Shown: positions 1-11,435 of the stretch, piece after piece
Layout of the letters: each line of letters opens with the position of its first letter
Position numbering within the stretch: the stretch's first letter is position 1
Source: Isoetes taiwanensis
Lineage: Eukaryota > Streptophyta > Lycopodiopsida > Isoetales > Isoetaceae
Direction of reading: 5' to 3'
Length of the DNA: 64,000 bases
Assembly: GCA_021234155.1 (NCBI GenBank)
Contig: JAJEKV010000518.1
Location: 1 to 64,000 of the forward strand
Notes under the pieces: generated by a model
Seen by the model: only the letters and a program-made list of their open reading frames with translations
What the model was told of the DNA's origin: nothing
Database searches by the model: none
Made by a program: the position numbers and the translations under genes

Positions 1-3000
1 ATTATGTGTGGTCGGATGGTTGTGCATCTCAATTCAAATCAAGATCGCGTGCATGGTATGGAATCAGTAGATACCATGTTGAAAATAAAATTCGAAAGTG
101 ATATGGAATTTCTTTGGATCCGCCATGGGAAAGGTACGATTAGGTCTTATAGCAAAGCGTAATCCTTTTTTAAAAGCGTGATGCACAAAAAACAAAATTG
201 TGGGATTTCCTAAAAGAAACAAATTTTTTGCGTGTGTTTAGGGGGAAGCCAAAGAAAGGGTGTTTTGGGAGGTTGAAAAAAGATGAGAAAAGAGGTGCAA
301 ATGTGAGGGAATTTAAGGTGATCGTTATGTCTCTCGGTCCAGGGAAAATTTTAGGGGACCTATAATTTGTTTAAGTATAATGAATTGGCCATTCTTTGTA
401 AAAATGCCCCCAAAAGAAAAACTTTGGAACGCCATTTTTTCCATGTTTTCCTAATTGAATGCAAATGGAATTTTTGAACCAAATATCATGAGAATAGCTA
501 TTAGTTTAGCTAAATCTAGATAATTAAATATAGTGATAAGTTGAATTGATTTCAACTCATTTTGTTGATCAAAATTGATTAAGTTACATATTGGCTGAGT
601 TTGAATTCATACCCCATGTGGCACATAAAAATGGGAAAACCCTAATTAGGGGAGAATCGGAAAATCGGGATTGAAGAAAGGGAAAGAGGATTGAAAAGTG
701 CTCAATTTGATTTTCCTCCAGATTATTCTTAGTTGGTAAATATATTTAGAAATAAAAATTTCTAAATAATGTTGACCCCTATAAATGAGCATTTGAGTCG
801 AGAACTTCAAAAATCTTGGCTTTCAAGGCAACAAGGAGGCCGGGTTTTAAAATGGCCATTCCATAAGCCCCAAAGTGGAATCTAACTAGCAATCATCTTT
901 ATGGACACAATGTCATAATAGGGTAGTTAAAGCTCCAATTTGTCTAATCCGCATATAGTCCAACTCTAAGGCATCAAAATAAAGGCCGTTACGTTTCTTG
1001 TTTGATCTCCATTAATTTGGCAAATCCTCTTCATGATTCGAAAATTTTCAGTCGATTATGATCATCGGGGACTGCATCTGCATCCAACAAAGTTGCTTGC
1101 GGGGCAGAATCGCTTTTTGGATCTTGCATTTTCTTCAATTGGATGAATTGTGAGAACATTAATCAAATTGTGGAGAATCGGTATAAAAAGTTTGGAGCCC
1201 ACGCATCGATGCCTCTTAAATTGGCGTGTCTTGAAAAAATGATGGGATTACCGTACCTCCAGAGGACGAGGTCGTGGTTTAGATGACAATCAGAAATGGC
1301 TGAAATGTATCTAGGTCTTTTGGTAAAGATAGGACAATTTGGGAAGGTTTTTTCTCACATGTTCTCATGTGCATTCCCAAGCATGGAATGGAAGAAGGGT
1401 CTATATTGATGTCTTTTTTGGAAATTTTTTTTGTGCGGGGTGGCACTAGTTTCATTGAAGGGCAACATGGTGAACTAATGTGGTCAAATTTTTGAAAAAT
1501 GGCACTTTGATTGTTTTGGCTAAAAAGGTGAATCAATGGGGTTGGACATCCCATTCAAGAAAGTAAAAATGAAGGATGATGTGGCAAAGTCAAACATGGC
1601 CGATGAAGTCCATTTGAGACATTGTTATGCCCCTTGAAAGAATTGTTGATGAGGTGGATGATTTTTGACCCAAGTGGCAAGTATAACCAAAAGTTGGATA
1701 AAAGCTTTTTTGTGAGCAAGGTGGCCATCTTAGGTGGCATTTTGACTCTTGATGACGTGATGTACATTTTTTGTACATGTGTGCCATTCCACAAATTTAT
1801 AAAAATTTTGTTGGCTTTAAGTTGATTAGAATTGAACATCAAGAAAGTTTTGGATAAACACTAAAAAATGGTTGCCACTTGGCAAAGATAAGAAATGGAT
1901 AGATTTTTGTACAAAATGGTTGATATATTTTAGACATAAATATAACACAGCAAATTTGAGCGATGGCTCATAATTCATGACCAAGCTTCAAAATGGGAGG
2001 AGGCTCCAAAAAATTTATGACTATTGCATCATGTCTAGTTTTGGCTAAAAGTTTCAAGATATACTCAAAGTCCTAGAGTCCTGTTTCTATAGCACTGATA
2101 ATCGCAAAACCTTTCCATCCTACATGGCTCCTCAATCTTCCAATTTTCTTCACGCCTTCAAGGGTTGTGCTTCATGATTTGCCAATATACCTTTCATGGT
2201 TGCTCGTTCCTCATAATTTTCAATTTGGTCAACCTTTTCCCAAAGTTCAGAACAGCAATGATAGAGAAAACATAATCGGGTCCCCAACCCTATGTAGTCT
2301 GGCTTGTACTTGTGTTGGTTTTGTAAGGGCCAAGGGTCCGGATTGTAACTCTATCTTTTAGTTTCTTAATAGTCTTTTGTGTTTGATCCATTCATCTACA
2401 AAAATTCAAATGAAGATCACTTAATTATGTATACACACTCATAATTGTCACCAATAAGAAAGACAAGAAGAATAAAGTACCTGGCGCAATGAACAAAAAC
2501 TTTGATACATATATTCATAACATTTGAATTTGTACATCACCAAAGTCATTACCAACAATGGGCCAGTCGAGAGGCCAATAAAATGATGAAGCCCATTCGA
2601 GTTCATATTGCCTAAATTTAGGCAGCAGAAAATGATGTGGTTCTTTGCCATAGTTTGGAAGGGCGAAAATCTGTTCCAGATGCCTCCGATATGCCATCCG
2701 GCCGTTTAGTCATTGATGCTCTTTCACATAAACTGTACCATCTTGCCATTTTGAATCCATTAAGCCATGGAATGTGCCCATGATAAAGTTCTCATGTCAC
2801 GAGCTTAATATTCAATTGTCCAAAGAGAAAGGACATATGTAGCCTCCGCTGGCGGATTCAAAGTGGATTTGTATCTTCGCCGTCGACAATATTATGTCCA
2901 TAGTAATCGGGTACGCTTCCATAAGTATCCCTAATGGTTTCCACAAACAATGTTTTGAGGTTGCGAGGGTATTTGTGTGTTGGGAGTCCAACATCGCATT

Positions 3001-3240
3001 CCGGTCAGAACAAACACAAACTTTATGGAAAAAGCATCACAAATATGTTCCACAATTGGTTGAAGATTTTAGAAGTGAGTGAAGACATGGCAACATCAAA
3101 CCCTTCTTACAAATGCTAATGAATGGATGCTAACCCCGTGCGAAAAAAAAACCTGTTTCCATATTAAATTGAAGCTCATTTTATGCACTTTGTTATAGTA
3201 TCTTATATTATAAACTTTTTAGGCGTGATGTCTTACATCA
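1..3240. other. AT-rich stretch without a recognisable gene
   Basis: Only short overlapping open frames under 100 codons occur on both strands, none with a recognisable motif or consistent splice context. Short A or T runs are common. I see no repeats with clear boundaries here. It could be intergenic DNA or very old, decayed transposon sequence. Confidence 0.5.
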
Positions 3241-3329
3241 AACCCTAATTTAGATAGTTGAGATCGTACAACATCATCTTATGTACAGATTTATGTACAC
3301 AACTCCCATTCACCATGATTGGCCATTTT

Positions 3330-4812
3330 TTAGAGGAAAGGAAAATGGCAGAAAAGGGCAAAGTGAGACAAAAAGGCACGGGTAAAAAGGGAAAGACTGA
3401 GAAGGAAAAAGGAAAGGCAAAAAGATAAAAAAAGGGAAAGAAAAAGAAAGGGAGAAAAGGAAGGAAAAAAGACATATGAAAAGGAAAAGGGGGAAAGGGT
3501 GAGGAATATAAGGGAAAAGAAAAGGGGAAGGGAGGAAAAGGAAGAAAAGCTTCAACGGAAAAAAAAATCTGAAGACTAAAAGGGTGTCTTAAGGAAAAAG
3601 GGAAGATAATCCTGGTGGAGAGGGAAAATCATGGAAAAATAGAAAGGGAAGGAAAAAAAGGAGGCTAAAAAGGACCTTTCCATGAGGAAAAGGGAGAGGG
3701 AAATGAGAGAGGAAGGAGAAAGTGGCCCGAAGAGGAAAAGGGTGAGAAAAGGAAAAAAGCTGCCAAAAGAGATGGAAAAAGGAAAAAGGGTTCCTCATAA
3801 TTTTCAAAAAAGAGCCTTTTGAAAACATGGAATAGGAAAAAGAGGAAAAGGGAAAAGGGGAAGAGGGTGGGAAAAAGGAGGAAAAAGGGCATGTGAAAAA
3901 GGTGGAAAAAAATGGAATGGAAAAAGGTGTGGGAAATGGAAAGGAAAAGAGAGAAGGAAAAAAAAAAGGGTGGAAAGGAAAGCGAAAAAGGGCATGGAAA
4001 AAAGAGAAAAGGATGAAAAAAAGAAGGAAAAGGAAAAAGGAAATTAAAAGGAAAGGGGAAACTCAAAAAAGAACACGAGGAATAAGGAGGGAAAATAGAA
4101 AAGAGGAAGGAAAAATTACTGAAAAAAGGAAGAGGGAAAGGGTGAGGAAACTTTAAAAAATAAAGGGAAAAGAGCATGGGGAAAGGGAAAAGAAAAAGAA
4201 AAGGGGACCAGGACGGGAAAAGGGGAAGAGGGTAAGAAAAAACGGAAGAAAGGGAAAGGAAAGGGAAAGGGAAAGAGAAAAGGAAAGGGGGAAGGAAAGA
4301 GGAAAAGGGCACCCAAGTTGTTGGAAAGGGTGGGGAAATGATAAAAAAAGAAGGAAAGGAAAAGGAAAAGGGATCTGAAGGGGAAGGAATTGGATGCTCA
4401 TGAGAAAAAAGAAAGAACCATCTTGGGAAAAAGAGACATGAGATAAAGAAGAAGAGGCTCCAGGAGAGGAAGAAAAACATAAAAAAAGGTGGGAAAAAGG
4501 AATGCAAAAAGGACATATGCTTGGGGAAGGGAAAAGAGAAAAAAAAAGGATTGGGAAAAGGAAAGGAAAAAAGATCATGAGAAAAATGGGAATGGAGAAA
4601 GGTGAAAAGGGTACTTTCTTTCCATAAAAAAAGCTAATGGGAAAGGAAACAAAAAAAAAATGAGAAGGAGAAAAGGAAGAAAAAGAGGAGGGAGAAGAGG
4701 TCCCAAAAAAAAAAAAAGAGAGTAAAAGGAGAAAAGTAAATGTGAAAAGTGGAAAATCACAAAAGGGAAAAAAAAAATTGGTTGAAGAAAAAAATGAGGA
4801 AAAAAAGGATAT
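3330..4812. repeat. 1.5 kb purine-rich low-complexity tract (AAGGGAAAAG-like)
   Basis: The plus strand is almost entirely A and G for about 1.5 kb, built from irregular AAGG, GGAAAA and GAAAAAGG words, with rare pyrimidine islands such as CATG and CCCAAGTTGTTGG. There is no fixed period; it looks like a degenerate purine satellite. Long open frames on the minus strand (Phe/Pro/Ser/Leu-rich, up to 283 codons) arise only because the pyrimidine strand rarely forms stop codons. Such strand-asymmetric DNA can form triplex (H-DNA) structures; that is general knowledge, not shown here. Confidence 0.9.
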
Positions 4813-5479
4813 CAAGGATAGAGCAAAGGAAGGTTATCAAATGCACAAAAAACCTCTTATAGCCTAGCAATGATGGACTTGGTTTCTATTATATTAGATG
4901 TAAAAAAATGTTTCCGAAATATTAAGGTTTCCATCCACATTTCTTTTACAAAAGAACGCTTTGGGCACCATTACTAGTCTTGAGTTAATATTTTTCATTC
5001 TTGTGCACCTCTTGCCCAACACGTAATTTAAGTCAAAGATAACGAGCTTTCTCCCTGAATTAGATGATTCACCCAGCAAGAAAACACTTGAGATTCACAA
5101 TTTATAATTACATTTCAGACACACAATTGAGAAAACACATTGATAATTACATTGTTATTTGCATAGGTGTAAGTGAGACAAATAAATTAATTTTTTCATT
5201 ACTTATTGAGTACAAAGAAGCCTCTGAGCATGGCTCATACAAACCTGTAATTTACAAACAAGTCAAAGGGACTATCTACCCCGTGTAGGAACAAGCGCTT
5301 GTATATTCATCTCGCCTTCTACAATTAATGCCTCCATTAGATGATCCCTCCGTGACTTGGCATAGGCATCGGTGAACCAACCGGGTGTCATGCATGGTGC
5401 ACAAGTATTAGAGGACTATACCAACAAATAACTAATAGGAAAATAACATGTTCTACTTACAAAATGGAGCTTTACTGCA

Positions 5480-5633
5480 TCAACCCGGCAGATCTATGAA
5501 TTTGTGCATGTAAGCCACAATGTACATGCAAGGGTTGCTGGGTACTAGTTTTCGGCATTTTAACAGAGCATCAAAGTTCTTCCTACCATGGTTTAAGTTG
5601 TTGGATCCGAGCATCATGTTATTGATCACAAGC
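5480..5633 (-). pseudogene. Last coding segment of the 5.4-6.7 kb minus-strand spliced gene
   Basis: An open minus-strand stretch that ends at a TGA at 5480-5482. Residues include NNMMLGSNNLNHGRKNF and KCRKLVPSNPCMYIV, which look like ordinary protein sequence. It lies downstream of the exon at 5736-6057, across a gap with T-rich intron-like sequence. A strong donor (GTAAGT at 5730-5735) precedes the gap, but the acceptor is a weak ATAAG and the reading phase does not match the preceding exon as written. Product not recognised. Confidence 0.35.
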
Positions 5634-5735
5634 TTATGAAGAAACGCAAAATTGCAATGTGAGAATAAATCAAGCATAAGAAATTGCAATATGAGAATAA
5701 TCAAATCATAAAACAAAACAGAAACTCATACTTAC

Positions 5736-6057
5736 TACGGACCACTTTAGCATCGGTACATAGCCTTTGGCGGAGAGAGAGGATCTCAGATACTTGGGCT
5801 AGCTATACATGGAAAAGAGCTTTTCATTGGACCAGCAAGCACAAGTATTGCCAATGCCACATTTGGGCCTTGCGTAATTGAACAAATATGTATTGGCATC
5901 TTGCAATCAAAAATGCCATCTAGCCCTTCCTTTATGTTAGTGTTGCATTGCATCTGCCCTTTGGCTTCTTGAGGGAATTCACAAAATTTCGAAGGTGTCC
6001 GGCCGAACCGTAAAAAACTTGTGTTTCCAATCGGATGGAAGATCGCTACAAAGGTAC
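5736..6057 (-). pseudogene. Exon of an unrecognised spliced gene (minus strand)
   Basis: The segment starts after a strong acceptor (TGTGTGCAG, complement of 6058-6066) and ends at a GTAAGT donor (complement of 5730-5735). Its first codons join in phase to the exon at 6146-6290, giving the run YGRYLCSDLPSDWKHKFF across the junction. Further on, in a different frame, are KGQMQCNTNIKEGLDGIFDC and QGPNVALAILVLAGPM. The frame change inside the exon means it is either decayed or affected by sequence error. No family recognised. Confidence 0.45.
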
Positions 6058-6145
6058 CTGCACACAAATCCAGATTACATATTAATACATAAGATGAGTG
6101 ACTTAGGGAATGAAATAACATAAATATGTTGAAATGCTAGCCTAC

Positions 6146-6290
6146 CTCCCATAGACATCTACCATCTTAGAGGTCAAGTCCACTTCCGCCAGAGAACTCG
6201 CCAACATCACTTTGAAAGATAGAGGGTGCGTGCTTAGGAGGGGACAGTCCCTATAAGGAGTGAATGGAACCAACCTTTTCGACCGGTTCA
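6146..6290 (-). CDS. Internal exon of an unrecognised spliced gene (minus strand)
   Basis: A clean 145 bp minus-strand exon, open throughout in one frame, encoding about 48 residues including RSKRLVPFTPYRDCPLLSTH and SLAEVDLTSKMVDVYGR. It is bounded by an acceptor ending in GGTTTAG and a donor GTAGGC. The exon phases agree on both sides: the upstream exon ends in one extra base and the downstream exon supplies the third base of an Arg codon. This agreement is the best evidence that the 5.4-6.7 kb region was a real spliced gene. The family is unknown to me. It could belong to a transposon or to a host gene. Confidence 0.5.
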
Positions 6291-6362
6291 CTAAACCGTA
6301 CAAGAAACAACAAAGATTAGCAAAAAGAATATATCTATTGTAATCAATTGTATATTACTCAC

Positions 6363-6499
6363 CTTGTAAATTCATCACCGCTTCAAAGATCTTCGAGCTA
6401 ACTTTGCACCTTATTTGTTATCACATCAATATTTGCTTGTAGATCCTCTTCCTCTTCCGGTTCCGACTCAGAAGGATCAGGATCAGCTTCCTTCACGGC
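6363..6499 (-). pseudogene. Acidic exon of the same gene
   Basis: The minus-strand segment encodes an acidic linker (KEADPDPSESEPEEEED) followed, after a frame change, by SSKIFEAVMNLQ, and ends at a canonical AAG|GTGAGT donor (complement of 6357-6362). The end phase matches the exon at 6146-6290. The acceptor side is ambiguous: candidate TAG acceptors occur near 6500 and about 13 bases further upstream, and neither gives an uninterrupted join to the preceding Lys-rich exon. The acidic run suggests a disordered region next to a folded domain. Confidence 0.4.
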
Positions 6500-6584
6500 C
6501 TATGATCGTGTCCTATGTACAAAAAAAATGTGGTTAATTACCATAAATGAGATGTTTAACAAAATTAGTTCATCTTGGACATAC

Positions 6585-6736
6585 CTCTTTCTAGGTGGTG
6601 GTGGCACTTTTTTGCCTGGAGATTTTCTTTTCGGAGGACATTTTTTTGTTGCTGGAGATTTTGCCTGTTTTTTTCCTTTTGGAGTGCCATCACCAGCATT
6701 CTTTTTGCCTCCTCTTTGAGTGGACTCAACTACCAA
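6585..6736 (-). pseudogene. Lys/Pro-rich exon at the 5' side of the same gene
   Basis: An open minus-strand frame encoding a very basic, low-complexity segment with words such as KGKKQAKSPATKK, PPKRKSPGKK and PPPPRKR, ending at a canonical GTATGT donor (complement of 6579-6584). Basic tails like this are common in nuclear or nucleic-acid-binding proteins, but no fold can be assigned. It is placed with the downstream exons because of strand, spacing and donor quality only. Confidence 0.35.
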
Positions 6737-7375
6737 CTCGCCTTCCTCTTCCCCGTATCTCCGGGTTAAAAACTGATCTCAGGTCCTTTGCTTCTCCTCG
6801 TAACAGTCCGAGGCTCGACCTGCGCAGATGATTATGAGACGCGGTTGAATCTTTCTTAGCTTCTCCAATTACTAATTTAGCACTTGGTGATGAAAGATTT
6901 TTGCAAAGATCATTAAAGGCTCGCGCGACCGCAACGCTTTAGCTTTCTCAAGTGCCATCCTCTCAATTTCCTCAACTTCACTTTGCCATGTTCGGTGAGG
7001 CTTGTAAATGTCATTTGCTGCGATGGTTCTATTTATTATGCTTTCGGTAAAATCGTAAAAATGTCATTGGTGATCGATATTGGGGACACTTTTTGAGCTG
7101 GAAGGTTGAGGGTCTAAACCATTCTTTGGAAAAAAAAATTCAGATTTTTTTTTTTTAAAATTTTCCTAACGCTTATTATGACTTATAAAAAAAGGGATAA
7201 AATAAAGCATAAAAGATATGTAAATCAGAAGAGAGTCGATGCAGATGGCTCAAGAACATCAGCCATTAAAGCCGCTTCGATAGGAACAATCTCATCCGCA
7301 AAACAAACAAATGATCTAAATTTCAATAGACATAAAAGAACATGAAAACGTAACTAATGAGAAATATTCGGTACA

Positions 7376-7770
7376 TTCGCCAAGCATGTACATTTCATGT
7401 ACATAAATGTACCAAATGTACGTAACTACATTTAACTATAGCCAAATGTACATGTACATGTTCCTCAATGTACATAGAGGTACCTCAATGTACCTTGATA
7501 TTACAGGATGTACCCGTATCGGTTAGGGAATGTAGATCTATGCCAAAAAAAAGCACATATATGTAAAAAATGCACATACTTATGAATCCATCTCTGAGAT
7601 GCACTCTAAAGATAAATGCATGTACATCTATTTGCGATGTAGACTCCATTAGAGACATGTACAACCGATACAACTGCAGTCCAAGCTCAAAAATAAAAGC
7701 ATTAATAAACAAGCAAATATATGCCTATGTACCTCCCCATGATGATGAATACACTAAAAAGTTATACATG
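7376..7770. repeat. Cluster of ATGTAC / TGTACA motifs
   Basis: About a dozen ATGTAC words, several in the palindrome TGTACA, occur within 400 bases in AT-rich DNA. Spacing is irregular, so this is a motif cluster rather than a tandem array. A few more copies occur near 9270-9310. No promoter or gene start could be tied to it. Confidence 0.5.
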
Positions 7771-8429
7771 TACAAGGAATAGCAATGCAATCAAAGCCAT
7801 ACATGTAGAACTATGCAGATTACAATAACAAATATGAATGAAGAGAAATATAAGTTTAAATTAGTTGAGAGCAATGCATACCACCCGAAGGGAAACCAAG
7901 TTGAATAATGCCCTCATCCCGATGCAACCTTTTATGCAATTCTTGTCTTTCATGGACCAGATAAACACAAGCGAGAAGAGGCAATAAGCATCTCGCATGG
8001 AGCTAGTAAAGAATAAACCAGTTTTTAAGCAAAGCCTTGGCCACAACAGTACATGAACTGAATGTGATGAATGCTCTATAGAAGTAGCTCCTACAGTGGT
8101 GGGGGCCTCGGGCGCAGAACAATAGGTCCCCTCGCCTCCCATGAAATCCAAAATCTCGAATGCCTTTGCTGAACCAATTCAATGCAATTAAGTTTTTTCT
8201 TTGCTTGTTCAATTGAGATTTCATGCCTTTCAATGTCTTTAGTTGCTTCCCCGCAAACCAATTTCTAGCTTAGAAGAGTGCTTGTTCTTTATCATGTCTA
8301 CTCATAACCAAGTCTTCCAACTTGTACTTCAACACACCGAATATAACTTGATTTCCAGCAGGATCCCGGGACAATTTGTCAAATTCTCGCTTTTGTCTCA
8401 TCTATTTTCGGCAGATCTGCTGCGCATCT

Positions 8430-8918
8430 TTCGGATAGCATATCCTTTCTACCCTCAATCCGGCTGATGACCTTCAATGCATCCCCCCTTTTTTCTTCCA
8501 AAGGCTTCTACTTCATTCAATAGGTTAGTTTTCTCCTCCAACCCATGCTTAAGTAAGCGCTTTATTGTGTCAACATCTGATCTAGAATAACCCGGGGCTC
8601 TAATATTCTCACTGCAATACGATGTCCCGATTTGATAGTTGAGGATTTACCCGTTGTAGGGTCCTCTCAGAACGCCCGAAATGAGGGTTTTGGCAAGATC
8701 TTTGGCGGTCCTAGCCACGCCCATCCAATCAACAAGCCGTCCCCTTCAAGTGAAGAGCAAATGCTCGCAAAATAGGTTGAAATATAATGGTTTGTAACCC
8801 GTTTCTTGCCATAAACCAATTCATAATATTTAAAAATCATCTTTCCATGCCGGATTCTCCCTTCCTTGAATCCTCGCCCATTTATTTGAGCTTCACCCCA
8901 TACCTCGCTCATAACCAT
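8430..8918 (-). pseudogene. Coding-like minus-strand pieces, possibly upstream exons of the 5.4-6.7 kb gene
   Basis: Two minus-strand stretches look protein-like. One (8667-8918) contains FKYYELVYGKKRVTNHYIST. The other (about 8450-8660) contains SRSDVDTIKRLLKHGLEEKT followed by NLLNEVEAFGRKKG, an amphipathic helical segment. They are in different frames and no splice junction joins them cleanly. They share strand with the exons at 5.4-6.7 kb, about 2 kb away. Neither is recognised. Confidence 0.3.
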
Positions 8919-9844
8919 CTCTAGGTTGGGTATGTGGGCCTCTGATGTTTATCACGGAGGTCTTTGGCTTGGATCACCTCGTAACCCGAACGTAAAACCC
9001 CTTTGACGTAAAATTCCACCGCCGGAGCTTAATCGCATCTTGCTTGGCTGTATGGCGAGCAAGCACTCATCCGGGGGCGTTTTGGGGCCATAGCTAGATG
9101 AAGATTTCGTGATTGGAATTCAAGCAGAAGGCAGGGGCGGGATAGTGAACGAGAGGCAAACCAAGAAAGAATTTGGAAAAGAATTTCAAAATCCGATAAT
9201 TGCGGGTTCAGAGTAGTGGATAGCCATTAATCATGGCAGTTACTAGCTGGTCATGATGACAGTTATTCCAAAAATGTGCATTCGGTACATATGTATATGT
9301 ACAAAAAGGGCTACATTTATAGACACCCTTTCATGCTTTTACCCAAGATCATGCAATCACATGTCCATAGTGCCCCTAAGAGGACATGTGCACGCGCAAT
9401 ATCAATGTAATATTATAGCTCCTAATACCGCGGGGCATCTACAGGTTCAATAGAAGTGCAAAGCTAGCATATAATACGATCTCTTTGTCAAGATATATAT
9501 CCATCTCATATTGAAGTGGTATTATCTTTGAAAGGTTTCATTGATTTGGAGTTCAAAGATAATCTCAGATGCATGCATATTTTATGCTTAAGGCTTAATG
9601 TGACCTGCATCACTTACATTTCAGCTAATATCTTAATACCACCTCATAAATTGCTCGCTTTGCATGATTCCATGTTGATATTGACATTATTGCCAAGACT
9701 GGCATTTCGCTAGTAGAGCAAGGGCAGGTTTATGTCGACTTTAGTAGCCTTGGTTCCAAATCTCTTTGATTGATGGCCAGTATTGTATTCGTTCTTCTTT
9801 TGAATTTTTTGGCAGAAAATATGAATAAATATATGACCCTTTGA

Positions 9845-9957
9845 CCCTTTGACCTAGACCTTCTCCGAAAATTCCAAAAATTGGGCTGTGTGCTGGAGAT
9901 GAATTAGGAATCCAGCTGGCAAAAAATCAGAATTTATTTTCGCATAAATGCATTAAT
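9845..9957 (+). repeat. Direct repeat, left copy, bounding a GC-rich island
   Basis: About 110 bases beginning CCCTTTGACCTAGACC and ending near GCATTAAT recur, with small differences, at 10966-11069 in the same orientation. The two copies bracket a GC-rich 1.0 kb segment. No TG...CA ends or primer-binding site were found, so this is not called an LTR pair. Confidence 0.75.
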
Positions 9958-9962
9958 TACGA

Positions 9963-10960
9963 ATTTATAAATGTCTTGCCACCGCAAAAGCGCCCCGACT
10001 TCTACTTGCCACATCGGAGGAGGACAGGCCCAAACTCCACTGGGCTAGTTCCCATTGCTCCCAGATTCTCGGCTGCAGCTTCTCGGCCAGGTCCCTGTGC
10101 AACAGATCAAGTCTCGGCCCCCAAAATGAAACCCTTCTAGAACCTCGCAACCCGTGAGGGGTTTACGCTTTGGAGGCCCTCTCCTTGTCGACGGCCGGGC
10201 CCTTTGCCGCGGGACTTGACGGGAGTGGGGGTGTTGACGCCAGAGCACGGACCCTAAAATCCCCCCGGAAGCTGCTTGCCCCGAATTTCCTCTCCCCAAG
10301 GCCCTGGGGACGGACGGGCGACCTCCCCTCTCCGGAATCGCGATTTGGCTCTTTCAATAAACTCAAGACATCGACATTGCCCTCGGGACCAAGTTCCATG
10401 GCCAGAAGACCACCCGACCTCCAAGAAGCGCCAAAGTAGCTCACTTCCATCACACTCGTGAGTCAATTGGCCTAGGATGTGGATGCGGATACCGGTCGTG
10501 GAGGGCGGAGTGTTTCTTTTCTTTGCAAAACCGACCTTATAACTTGCTCCCCTAGGGTAATTTCGCCATTCCAGACGATTTGGCAGGTCGATTTGCCATT
10601 CGAGCCTCCCTGTGCCCGAACGACAAAACACCTGGTGGTTTATACAAGGCCGACCTCGGGACGCCTCGCGGGTTTGACAAGTTCTCCCGGACCGACTGGA
10701 ATCTTTTGGGCCTTCCCCAAGAGGGCCCCTGAACAGAGGATCCAACGGCCGGATAGGGGAACCGAGCTCCGGAGGGTGGTCATTAGCATGCAGCGGGAGC
10801 GCTGGAAGAACCGCCTCGGGAACTTTTGGATCCCGCCTCTTGGGGTCCCGGACTCTCCCCTCTTGTGAGGGATCCCCCCGCAAGGTCCCGGCCTCGCTTT
10901 GATTTGGGGAAGGGTGCCACCGGGCTTGCCCCGCAATGGGTCAGCCCGGACCGCTCTAAT
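9963..10960. other. GC-rich island with overlapping open frames on both strands
   Basis: Base composition switches abruptly from AT-rich to GC-rich for about 1 kb. Open frames overlap on both strands (up to 209 codons on the minus strand, 10254-10883), as expected for GC-rich DNA with few stop codons. None shows a motif I recognise, and none has clear splice support. It may be a captured fragment, a promoter/CpG-type island, or the inside of an uncharacterised mobile element bounded by the direct repeats. Confidence 0.5.
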
Positions 10961-10965
10961 GCCAA

Positions 10966-11069
10966 CCCTTTGACCTAGACCTTCTCCTCAAAATTGGGCT
11001 ATGTGGCCGGAGATGAATTAGGAATCCACCGCAAAAAATCGTAATTTATTTTCGTGATAATGCATTAAT
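10966..11069 (+). repeat. Direct repeat, right copy, bounding the GC-rich island
   Basis: Partner of 9845-9957. It shares CCCTTTGACCTAGACCTTCT, the GGAGATGAATTAGGAATCCA core and the AATTTATTTTCG...GCATTAAT end. Confidence 0.75.
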
Positions 11070-11080
11070 GGCGACGCCAC

Positions 11081-11370
11081 GTCAGCGACATCCACTTTGG
11101 CGCGGACACCGCCATCCACTGGGCGCCAAGTCCATCCGGGCGTGACAGATGGGCCAAGTCATCAGACGGCCGATGCGACGCGGACGCCTTGAAGCATCCA
11201 CCGGGCGCGGACAATTGCCGCCCACCGGCGCCTCAAGTCCACCGGGCGGACAGATGGACCAAGTCATCAGATGTCGTGATTGGCGCGACGCGGGACGCCG
11301 CAAGCATCCACCCGCTATGCGGACACTGCCGCCCACCTGGCGCAGACGCCCACCGGCGCAGACGCCCACC
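11081..11370 (+). repeat. GC-rich tandem repeat, period about 105 bp
   Basis: Two full units start with GACAGATGG(G/A)CCAAGTCATC at 11144 and 11249, and a partial unit precedes them. The units are rich in CCACCGGGCG, GCGGACA and GACGC words. Open frames across it (11082-11369 and 11149-11451) are by-products of the repeat. Confidence 0.7.
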
Positions 11371-11435
11371 GGGCGTGACCGCCAGTCACGACGTCGACGC
11401 CGCGAAGAAGACGCCGCATGCGACGGTGTCCGCGA

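Noticed and set aside
3665-4516. 283-codon minus-strand open frame rich in Phe, Pro and Ser
   Set aside because: It is a by-product of the purine tract: pyrimidine-only codons cannot form stops. No complexity or motif.
10254-10883. 209-codon minus-strand frame in the GC-rich island
   Set aside because: Overlaps equally long frames on the other strand, has no recognisable motif, and GC-rich DNA yields such frames by chance.
9845-11069. Short LTR retrotransposon (TRIM) bounded by the 110 bp repeats
   Set aside because: No TG/CA ends, no primer-binding site next to the left repeat and no purine tract next to the right one.
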